Positions 14,501-26,134 of a stretch of 64,000 nt of DNA are shown piece after piece (position 1 is the stretch's first letter; each line of letters opens with the position of its first letter). Origin of the DNA: Ianthella basta (taxonomy: Eukaryota; Porifera; Demospongiae; Verongiida; Ianthellidae); contig OZ025876.1 in NCBI GenBank assembly GCA_964019415.1, positions 2,999,772-3,063,771 on the forward strand, read 5' to 3'. Both the position numbers and the translations under genes were made by a program. The notes under the pieces are model-generated. The model ran no database searches and was not told the DNA's origin. It saw only the letters and a program-made list of their open reading frames with translations.

Positions 14501-15658
14501 ATGTGGTGGACAAAGTGAGGAATTTTAACACGGTTCACTGTCTCATTGTCCACTGCATGTGTCATAGTTTGTGTTCCACACTTGCAGTATGGTTTTGGTG
14601 CAGTACACCTGGCATGTTTTAGTGGCTATGTCCAACTTGTGGTGACACTGGTGGAGGAGTTTGAGATGTCACTGGACATTACAGATTATGTGAGCTCTTT
14701 ACAGTGCACAAGATTGCACCTTTGAGGTGTGATATTTATCATGTATGCAGATATAAAGGAGAAGTTGGCACAGGTGGATTCCATGAGATGTAATGTAACT
14801 CAATTAGCCCATGAATTGGTACTTTCCTGTTTCAATAACTCCAGCCAAGTAAAGTACGTTAGGTGTTGCTTGGACCAGGGTGTATGGAGTTTGTCAAATG
14901 CACTAATTTTTGAAAAGACGCCCCTATAATATTATTGTTTTTAAATATAGGTATTCATATGGCTTCATTGTTGTAATCATGTATATAATATTTCTGTCAT
15001 TGCAAATGGCAGCGCTCACGTTGTTCTTTACAAAGCTTAAAATCATCTCTAATGGCATTTTGCCTTGTCTCAAATGAAGGAAATGTGTTCATGAACACGT
15101 GTTAGAGTGATACTAATCAAAAGCTTAATGAAAGACTCTTCTGCAAGATACAGCTCCAATTATCATGTATAAACATTGTAAAATGGCCACACTCAACAGC
15201 CGTGAATACAACAAAGGTGGAACAACCCTTTAGCCAATACTGACAGAGACAAGCAAATCTTGACATTACCACTTAGGGTAGCCCTTTTAGCCAGCATACT
15301 CCTCCAGCATATAGTAACATGTACATCCTCATTCAGAATGTTATGTAGATCAAAACGCAGACTGATCTCGAGACTTGAAGCTCTTGCAAACCCAACATTC
15401 TACTGCATCTAGATGTATCTTTCAGGCCATCAGCAATGCTTCATCCCCAACTATCTGAACTATAAAACATACATGAGGAAATTGCTAGCAAGTAGTTTGA
15501 GCTTGGGGCGCCCTGGCATCCCACAAATTTTTTAACTCGAAATACTCGTTGGTACAAGGATCTGTGTGCATGATACACATGATTCATTAATACTTTATGA
15601 TCAATTTATGTGTGCATGCACCCACTCAAATTTGCAGTCACAATCACAATAACACCCA

Positions 15659-15689
<31 letters not shown>

Positions 15690-18600
15690 CCTCATCTTCC
15701 TCTGTTCTTCAAGTCCTCTAGTCTAGAAACTGGGTGAGATCTATCAATTGCGGCTCTGCTGGTATGAGATTTAGGAGTTGGCTGATTTATAGACTCTCCA
15801 CTCCAGTCTTGTTGTTAACTGTGTGCTGTATTGACTATGTCCCACCCATTCCTCAGGGTGGCAATACCCCTCTGATGGTGGTTGCTGAAAAAGGTCACCT
15901 TTCAGTGGCCAGTCTCCTGGTGGAGACGTACCACTGTAATGTGAATGAGGAGAACAAACAAGTGAGTGAAAACGCAGCATTCATAATAAAGTCAAGTGAC
16001 CTCAGGCCCAATTCTTGGCAAGTAATCTTATCACTGAAGAACTACAATTATGCAAGCACTGTACAATGTCATTAAACTGATGGAGTACCTTATGTTTGCT
16101 TAGTTGTTGAATATACTTCACAACATCTAGTACGTATGTGTACAAGTACAGTGATTTGTATTGTTTTACTGCACATTTCCATTAGTAAGTGTCTCTACAT
16201 GTGAAAGTGATTCTTGAGCTACTCGTGACTGCATGCCTATGGTGCATTCTCTGAAACAGCCGGCTAATGGAGCATATAGCTAATTTTCCTTTCTTTCCTC
16301 TTACATACATTGAGCTGTCCCAGAGAACCCACTTTAGGCATACATTTATGAGCAGATTGAGAATGGCCTTTCACAAGCTTGCACACAAGTAGAGAATACA
16401 TCAAGACCTTGCCATTACTCCACATTTAGCCTCAACGGTGCAGTGCTTTCGGTTGCAGCTTGACATCTAACCAGTAGCTGGTACATACAGTTAGGAAAGG
16501 AAGGGTGAATGTTCACTGCCAGGAAGAGTGGCTCGGTGGCTGAAACTCCGTAGTAGAGGTCCCGTGCAGGTTCAATTCCCAGCTATCTGGCTAACTTTCT
16601 CTTTCATTCCTCTCACTTTGAGCTGTCTTAGAGAACCTACCTTAGGCAGTGTCTGTACATGTTGAATGGTTATAATGGGGATCTGCATGTTGTGAGTTTA
16701 CTAGCATGCCTGTCTCTTGAGACAGGTGAGGTGTTGGGTATAGTGTTTTGTTACTGATAATGTTCCTCCTACTGGCCACAAACAGTGCCATACCCCTAGG
16801 GTATGTCTAGTGACAAACTGGCACCCTTCTCTCACCCCACACCCTGCTACTGTACATGCACCAATGTGGTAGTGAACAATGTGATGTGATGGTATGAAGG
16901 TGACAGTGTGCTTTGGAGGCAGAATGTGAGCTATTGTAAAGGCTCATTACTACATCATATGTAGAACTTGAAATGGGGAGATTGTTGAGCCGTTCCCTCC
17001 CCCCCTCCCTCCCTTCCCCCTTTCAAGCATGTGAATTCCTGTATCTCTGTGTTATTTCCATGCATTGTTCTCTCCTGTAGTCACAGACACCAGTGATGTA
17101 TGCTGCAGGGTATGACCACCTCCCTGTACTGAAGATGCTGGTGGAACATGGGGCAGATGTGTTTTACAAGACACCAGTGAGTGACCTCTGCATTGGGTAC
17201 ACACAACCTACAGTACATTAAGACAATGATACATACTACCCATTTACACAGGATTCAGCCACTGCCCTTCACCTTGCTGCCCATGGTAGATCCCTTGAGT
17301 GTGTCGAGTACCTGTTGCCACTCTTTGGAGAGAAGGTGTTTCAGGTGGAAGATGGTTGGACATGCCTTCACTATGCAGTTGTAGGTGGTAGCCTACCAGT
17401 GATGAGGTATCTCGTGGACCAGTGTGGATTTGACCTCAACGTGAGAGATAGGGTGAGTTGTGTACTAGTACAATGATATTGTGTGCAGGCACTACGAGGA
17501 TTTCATTTGTGCATGTTCGCTTGCTGTGTGTACATAATTCCAACATCAACTTCCTATTATAGTCATACCTTGTGCATATGCATGTACAGAAGGCCAACAC
17601 TGCGTGTGCTGTGTACTGTGTAGCATGCTATGTTCACAACACACACTGAGGACACTACCTAATATTATAGTGCTCCTTGTGGAAGCAGTGTACCATTACA
17701 TGGCTGTACTGTCCCACAGTCCCACTCTGACGTACTGTAGCCATCTCACTATAGTGGTGACTCACACTTGCTGAGTACCAAGTGTTATATAGTACTCAAA
17801 GATGTACTTGTGCATGGTGTGAAGCCTTAGTATTACATGTTACTGCACTGGCTTTCTATGCATCCCATTTACCCAACAACATGGCCCACTGACTTGCACG
17901 GTGTGGAATTAGATGCAGAGTAGAAATAATGCTCATGCCTGCACACATGGCTTCATGTCTGTCTACCAACTGTAACCCTTGATGTGTGTAGCTTGTGCTT
18001 CTGCACAAGGATAATGTCATGTCTGCCAACTTTCCTTCAGGAAGACCAAGACTGCTTCCTGTTGGCATGCATGAAGGGCCATCAAGAGATTGTCCATGAA
18101 CTGCTCACTAAAGACAAAGTGGACCAGAATGTGGTGGACAAAGTGAGGAATTTACTCAGTTCACTGTGTGAGCTTTTTGACTGTACATGTGCACACACCA
18201 GTCTGACAACATGACATTTTCAGATTCTAATGCTTCTGCAATTCTCTTCAGTACCATCAACACAACTCACAGACTTGCACAATACATTGTATATCTGTAT
18301 TCCACATACAACCTGTGAAAACTGTGTATTATCATTGCTGTCTAGCTATTTGGCATTGGCTGTGTGAATTGTGTTGCAATTTGTGTACATGACATGACCC
18401 ACTCATGCCTGAGTGTGTGTGTGTGTGTTTGCATGTGTGTATCCACACTATGTACATACATACGTATGTATGTAAATGCAGAACACACAGCTAACTTACG
18501 TCCACACTTTCGTATACACTCTGTACCCAAGTGTGGTTACTATCCATTTATAATTAAGCCAATGAGGAACTATTGAACTCTGTTAATAGTGGAGCGAGTA

Positions 18601-21600
18601 AACAGTATGTCATAATTACACAAGCACAGATGCATACTTATAACAAATATCAGCAATTTACAATTCACGTTGAAGCTAGGTAATGTTATAGTGCTCCATG
18701 TGGGAGCAGTGAGCCATTGCATGTCTGCACTGTCCCACAGTCCCACTCTGACATTACCATCTCATTAGTGGTCACTCACTCTTGCTGGTGAAGTGAGGAA
18801 TTAACTTGGTTCACTGTCTCATTGTCCACTGCATGTGTCATAGTTTGTGCCCCACACTTGCAGTATGGTTGTGGTGCAGTACACCTGGCATGTATTAGTG
18901 GTCATGTCCAACTTGTGAAGACACTGGTGGAGGAGTTTGAGATGTCACTAGATATCAGAGACAATGTGAGTGTCTTGACTGTACATGAGTACACACCTTA
19001 GATGGTGAGAAGCATGCTACATTATATGTATGTATGTATTGTAAGAATATAAAGGAGTATTTCAAAGTTGCATAATTATTGGTATTCTTACTGGATCTAA
19101 AGAGATACATTTAACACAGTTTGACCATTGCCAGTTGTGTTCTTTTAGTCAGCTGAAGCATAGATCCTATGGTTGAAGTGGAAGTAATGTTTGTGGCATT
19201 CGTTAAACAGGCAATGACAAGGGTACGTTAATTAAACTGAAGTTGCAACTTGTATTGTATTAACTTAAGTGCTGTACTTATGTTACAAATGCGTCTTGAT
19301 GTACAGTAGCGATTAAAACTACTTAGCCAAACAACACGATCAGTCAGATGCATGTGAATGTGTACTCATGCAAGCGAAAGTGGCACTCGTGCGAGTGAAA
19401 TTGGCTCTCGTGCAAGCAAAATGGTCGACGTGCTAACTAAAAGCTATTTACCGGGTGCGAAATTGTATGCCAGGTGTGATCTTATAGAGTGAATTGGATG
19501 TGAACAGCAGAGCGAAGATATGCCTACCCCTCTATTAGCCTTTTATTGACAGCGCATTGTTAGTTTGTGGACGCAGGGCCATAGTATCACCTCCATCGTC
19601 AGGGTTCTCGGCGCGGAGGGAAGAGAGACCATGCGAACAACAGTGAGGAAGTGGATTTTACATTGAGAGAAGCAGGGTGGGCTGGAAGACAAGGCACGAT
19701 GTGGACGACCGTCCAAAATAACGCGTGAGATTGCGACTACCTCAACGAGCAGTTAGAAGACGACAATGAGCTGTCCTCCGTCGAGTTACAGCGCCTCATG
19801 GCACGGAAATTCGCTGTGGAACTCAGTCCTCCAACCATAAGAAGATACCTACGAACAACCTTGCAATGGACTGTTGTAAGGGCGAGATTTGACCCCATGA
19901 ATTCCGAGAAGAACAAGACGAAAAGCTTGGAATTTGCCAAGATGTGCATAGACACCAATGATGGCTTCAGTAATGTTATATGGACAGATGAATCTTCTGT
20001 TCAGTTAAGGAGACACAGCCAGACAATGTGCGTAAAGATTGGAAAAGAAAGAAAGCTGAAGCCACAAGCCAAACACACACTCAAGGTTCCCGTTTGGGCA
20101 GGCATTTCCATGAGGGAGCAATAAAAATTTGCATATTTGACCAGGTAATGGATGCATAGGTTTACATTGGGATTTTGACAGACCATCTCTTGCCATTCTT
20201 TGAGACGAAGTACCAGGGCAGCGAATACAGGTTCATGCAGGACAATGACCCAAAGCATACAAGCAAGAAGGCAAAGGAATTTTATTAGCAATAGGGAATC
20301 AATTGGTGGGCCATCCCAGTGAGTAGTGCTGACATTAACCCTATTGAATGGGTATGGAGAGAAATAAAATTCTACATTGCCCGTCATGTGAATCCATTGA
20401 CAAAGAAAGAGCTGGTAGACGGAATCAACTGCTCCTGGAAGAAAATAATGACTCGAGCAAAGTGTATCAGATACATTAGTCATACCCACGATGTCCTTCC
20501 AAAGGTAATCGCAAAAGAAGGGGGTATTACAGGAGAATGACTGACTCACTGAACTGTTTTACTATTTCACCATCGCCATTAACTTTTCCATATTTACATC
20601 AATAATCCTATGATTATACTGTCACAGTGTTATCATGCACGGCTAACACAATTGGTATAGTAGTGATGCATATATTTGGTTGTGGACAGTAGCAGGTGTA
20701 GGGGATGCAGACAGTAAAGCAATAGAACTGGATGTTATAGCTGTGGAGGCATTATTGCCAGGATGCATGTGTGTGATTCTACAGCTGAAATGTCCAGTTC
20801 AATATTATACTTGCTACATCATTCCCAATGCAGCCATATGGGAGTTTAGTGCACAAGCATGCATGTGCATATAATGGTGAATGATGCATCATTCACTGGT
20901 GGACTGCATTGACCATGAGTACAAGTACTTTCACTGGTACTGGTGATTAATGTTCCCCATTACTACTAACATAATAGTGAACACAGTGCAGGAGAATGCA
21001 TGATTCCCTTATGGTGCAGCATTATGGAGACTGAGTGCATATATACTGTGATGTGTCTGCTTCCAGGTTCAATTTCCTATACTCAAGTGAGGAGCAACTG
21101 AACAACAATCATGTACATGGAAGAGAGTAATATTACAGAGAGGGTGATAATGAATGAGAGTACCTTCAAAACATGCGTGCATATGTCTTCTTGTACCTCT
21201 TGAGCTGACGACAGCTACTGTCTATTGCTATTTTGTATTCTTTCCATATGGTTTCCTCTTCGTCCATTGGTCGAATTGAGTATATGGCATGGAGGGCTTC
21301 CTTTAAAGCCCTCATTCTGGTTGGAGACAATTTCTTCTTGCCATAATGATGATCTCCTGCACAATTTGAAGTTGATCACTCTTCCTTTGAATACACTTTC
21401 TTTACTAGCTGCACAGCAAGATTTCGCCTAGAGTTCGCCATCTTGTAGCACTGATCGATGACCTCTCTGCGTATCTTCAGTGGTGGTCTGTGCTCATATT
21501 CTATAAACACCTCTTCGAAGTCCACCCAGTTGTTGTCTTCTTCGGACTTTGTATCTTCACTGGGCCGATGCCTCTTGGGTGTACAGGGCTGATGTTGTGG

Positions 21601-22900
21601 GGTGCAGCATTGTGGGTGCAGGGAACTTGAGCAATGCATAGCTTGTAGTGGGTGGGAGTAACAATGGTGCGAGTATGGATGGTAAAGGGGATGAGGCAGG
21701 ATGGGGCTTAAAGGGTGCGAGTGGGTAGGAAGCGAGTAAGGTGAATATTGAGAAAACGGATGCAGAGAAGAGGGAGGGTAAGGCAGCTGATGTGAAGGAG
21801 AGTAGTCAGTTTGTTGTAGAGAATGGGGAGGACAGATGGGCTGATGTACAAGAGGAAGGGCTTAATTGTTGATGTGTAGGAGGAAGGGCAGGCTGATGTG
21901 TGGGAGGGAGGGTGGGCTGGCATGTAGGAGAGACGGTAGGTTGAGGCAAGGGGTAAACAGGTTGGTTCAGAGGAGATGACGGGGAGGCAAACTGATTGAA
22001 GGGAGGTGAGGGGGAGATCATCTGATCGTTGGTTTTGTCCTGCAAGGGTATCCTCTTCTGGTTGCTGTTCTCTACCAAAAAGGCACTGACATCGATCACA
22101 CTGTCTGTAGCAGGAGAACCACTCCCTAGCCACAGTGGCTTCTGCTGCTTCTTGTAAGAAGGACAGAGAAAGCAGGATGAACCATGCTGCGGCTGAATAC
22201 TTCTATAGAACGTTTTCTACAGGAATACCATCTCTCTATACTTACGTAAGTAATTACACAGCTATACGTAGATATGCGTACACTGATACCTTGGCTGCTT
22301 TCTTCTTTCTGCTTGCATTGTTCTCTTTCACTGGCTTTTGGATCTTTGATGTCTTCTTCTTCTGTTGAGGAGGGGCCCAGTCCAGCAAATTGGCCACATT
22401 GCCGCGGTAGCACTTGGCATTGAACCGCACCACTACTTCTGCTCCCACCATGATCTTCGCCAGCTGTCCAATAATGTGCTTCACATTTACACGGTTGATC
22501 TTGCCAGCGCCATTCAACTCTAGCCATATCACAGCGATTTCATTTGGCTTACAAGGCATCTTCTTCCATTCGGAAACAATTTCACAGGTTAGACAATTTC
22601 GCACGTTCGGATGCCTACTATTATAGTATTATAGAATTCAATGCTAATAATAATAATAATAATGTGTTAACATGCGAGTGAATACCACACTCACACGAGT
22701 GGATTATCCACTCGTACGAGTGAATTTTGTACTTGCACAGTATCTGTGAGCTAAACGTGACTTTATGGCTAGCTATTTTTAATCGGCACAGTATAAAAAC
22801 ATCATTGTTCACTTACTGCAATGAAGCACATTCACAACAATGTTCATGACATTGTAATGCAAATTAAATGAACACAACCCATGTCATTGATGATTAATGG

Positions 22901-22951
<51 letters not shown>

Positions 22952-25900
22952 TGTGATGTACAGGTTAATTACTAACTGTGTGCTGTATTGACTATGCCCC
23001 ACCCATTCCTCAGGGTGGCAATACCCCTCTGATAGTGGCTGCTGAAATGGGTCGCCTTTCAGTGGCCAGTCTCCTGGTGGAGACGTACCACTGTAATGTG
23101 AACGAGGAGAACAAAAAAGTGAGTGAGAATGCAGTATTCATAGTAAAGTAAAGTGACCTCAGGCCCAATTCCTGGCAAGTAATCTTATCACTAAAGAACT
23201 GCTATTTTGCAAGCACTGTACAATGTCATTAAACTGATGGAGTACCTTACTGTATGTTTGTTTAGGTGTTGAATTTACTGCACAACATCTAGTACGTATG
23301 TGTACAAGTACAGTGATTTGTATTGTGATTACTGCACATCTCGGGATGTCGTAGCTCAGTGGCTAGAGCACTGGCAGCTAAAGCCAGATGTCCTGGGTTC
23401 AATCCCCGACGGCGCCACTTTCATTTCAGCCCTATGTCATTTCAAAGGTCTATGGACAGTGACGACGCCAGTTGTGTCTTGTCAACACGTTGCCAAGAGG
23501 TCTTCGGACTGAGCCTTCTTCCATCGTGCCTGACTTTGGACGTTGTTCTTTTCCAACGGCCTAGCTGTGTTTACACTTAAGAATTTCTTCCTGCAACTGA
23601 TTTGTATTGTGTTTACTGCACATTTCCATTAGTAAGTGTCTTCTACATGTGAAAGTGATTCTTGAGCTACTCGTGACTGCATGCCTATGGTGCATTCTCT
23701 GAAACAGCCGGCTAATGGAACATATAGCTAATTTTCCTTCCTTTAATTCCTCTTACGTACATTGAGCTGTCCCAGAGAACCCACTTTAGGCATACATTTG
23801 CAAAGAGATTGAGAATCACCTTTCACAAGCATGCACACACGTAGAGGATACTTCAAGACCTTGCCATTACTCCACACTTAGCCTCGGCGGTGCAGTGCTT
23901 TCGGTTGCAGCTTGACATCTAACCTATAGCTGGTACATACAGTAAGGAAAGGAAGGGTGAATGTTCACTGCCAGGATGAGTGGCTCGGTGGCTGAAACTC
24001 CACAACAGAGGTCTCATGCAGGTTCGATTCTCAGCTATCTGGCTAATTTTCCCTTTCTGTCCACTCACTTTGAGCTGTCTTAGAGAACCTACCTTAGGCA
24101 GTCTGTACATGTGTACAGTGATTATAATGGGGTTTACTAGCATGCATGTCTCTTGAGACAGTGAGGTGTTGGGTAGTCTTTTGTTACTGATAATGTTCCT
24201 CCTACTGGCCACAAACAGTACCATACCCCTAGGGTATGTCTAGTGACAAACTGGCACCCTTCTCTCACCCCACACCCTGCTACTGTACATGCACCAATGT
24301 GGTAGTGAACAATGTGATGTGATGGTACGAAGGTGACAGTGTGCTTTGGAGGCAGAATGTGAGCTATTGTAAAGGCTCATTACTACATCATATGTAGAAC
24401 TTGAAATGGGGAGATTGTTAAGCCGCTCCACCCACCCACCCCCCCACCCCTCCCCCCTTTTCAAGCATGTGAATTCCTGTATCTCTGTGTTATTGCACTG
24501 TTCTCTCCCGTAGTCACAGACACCAGTAATGTATGCTGCAGGGTATGACCACCTCCCTGTACTGAAGATGCTGGTGGAACATGGGGCAGATGTGTTTCAC
24601 AAGACACATGTGAGTCACCTCTGAATTGGGTACACACAACCTGCAGTACATTAAGAAATTGCTACATACGTACTAACATTGTACACAGACTTCAGCCACT
24701 GTCCTTCACTTTGCTGCCCGTGGTGGATCCCTTGAGTGTGTCGAGTACCTGCTGCCTCTCTTTGGAGAGAAGGCATATGAGGTGGAAGATGGTTGGACAT
24801 GCCTTCACTATGCAGTTGCAGGTGGTAGCCTCCCAGTGATGAGGTATCTCGTGGACCAGTGCAGATTTGACCTCAACATCAGAAATTTGGTGAATTGTGT
24901 AGTGGTATAGTATATTGTGTATACCAGATCTAATTTGGTCACATTCACATGCTGTATGCATGCACACTCCTCACACAAATTTACCTACTGTATATGGTCA
25001 CACTCTGATACAGTACATATACAGTGCTCGGGAAGCCAGTATAATTTAAAATGCCCACTGAGAACATTACCTAATTCTGTAGTGCGGCATGTGGGAGCAG
25101 TGAACCATACATGAGTGTACTGTCCCACATAACCATCTTACTAATGGTCATTCACACTTGCTGATTACCAAGTGGTAATAATGCACTCATGGGTGCACAC
25201 ATGTGCATTAGTGCAGCCTTACAATTACATGCTAATACACAGACCTTCTATGCTTTTCACTTACTGACTTGACAGTAAGTGAACTGACTTGTACAGTATG
25301 GAATGTCTCTGTGGAAAGTCTCTGTGCTCCTCAAGTGATGCTCATGTATAATTTACATTTGCACTTACAGAACACACCTGCACACATGGTTTCAGGTCTG
25401 TCTGCCGTCAGTAACCCTTGATGTGTATAGCTTGTGTTTCTGTTCAAGGGTAATGTCATGTCTACCAACCTTCCTTCAGAATGGCCAGGACTGCTTCCTG
25501 TTGGCATGTGAGGAGGGCCATCAAGAGATTGTCTGTGAACTGCTCACTAAAGACAAAGTGGACCGGAATGTGGTGGACTATGTGAGGAATTAACTCAGTT
25601 TACTGTCTCATTGTCCACTGCATGTGTCATAGTTTGTGTCCCACACTTGCAGTTTGGTTGTGGTGCAGTACACCTGGCATGTAGTGGTGGTCATGTCCAG
25701 CTTGTGAAGACACTGGTGGAGGAGTTTGAGATGTCACTGGATATCAGAGACAGTGTGAGCTTCTTGACTGTGCACAAGATCACACCTTTGAGGTGTGATA
25801 TTTGCCGTGTGTGTAGTTGTACGTAGATATGAAGGAGAAGTTAACACAGTTGGATACAAAGAGATTTAATGTAACTTAATTAGTCCATATTTGGTGCTTT

Positions 25901-26095
25901 CCTGTTTCAATATCTCCCAGTAAGCAAAGTACATATATGGTTGCTTGGCCCAGGGTGTATGGGGTTTGTCACAATGCAGCACTAATTTGTGGTGCTAAGT
26001 TTGTGTGCATGATATGTATGATTCGTTAATACTGTATGATTTATGTACACATCCCCTTCTCAGATTTGCAGTCACAGTCACAATTACACACACAT

Positions 26096-26134
<39 letters not shown>

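Larger units (their letters stand above)
19304..22791. mobile_element. Tc1/mariner-like DNA transposon carrying a second, opposing BEN-domain gene
   Basis: Ends match as terminal inverted repeats: left CAGTAGCGATTAAAACTACT from 19304, right (reverse strand) CTGTGCCGATTAAAAATAGC from 22791, each flanked by TA (19302-19303 and 22792-22793), the target duplication of this superfamily. Inside, a broken transposase runs on + (about 19545-20540) and a BEN-domain gene runs on - (22604 down to 21166), tail to tail. Near both ends lie short palindromic motifs of the form CACTCGTRCGAGTG. The element of about 3,488 bases sits in the d-e intron of ankyrin cassette 2. Autonomous members of the superfamily are normally 1.3-2.5 kb with one gene, so the size and second gene are unusual. 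Confidence 0.75.
12786..25754 (+). repeat. Three tandem copies of a five-exon ankyrin cassette
   Basis: Exons fall into classes a-e in repeated order. Class a (96 nt): 12786, 17081, 24514. Class b (204/201/201 nt, two repeats): 12953, 17252, 24689. Class c (102 nt): 14413, 18041, 25480. Class d (102 nt): 14588, 18864, 25653. Class e (105 nt): 8799, 15857, 23014. One unit e-a-b-c-d encodes about 200 residues, six ankyrin repeats. Intron sequence is also shared, e.g. 16190-17080 with 23620-24510 and 14010-14160 with 17640-17790, so genomic blocks were duplicated, not just exons. The intron after the third d exon still resembles the d-e intron up to about 26130 but no e exon follows. Confidence 0.85.

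Noticed and set aside
20001-20549. 182-codon reverse-strand frame with hydrophobic stretches
   Set aside because: It lies opposite the transposase pieces and has no recognised domain; treated as antisense shadow.
23345-23420. Possible genuine tRNA gene
   Set aside because: Box A and box B are present, but it continues into an unrelated tail and is enclosed by long direct repeats with an empty paralogous site, so it is a SINE head.
26085-26130. CRISPR-like or structured array
   Set aside because: Only a CA microsatellite; no CRISPR arrays would be expected and none was seen anywhere in the window.
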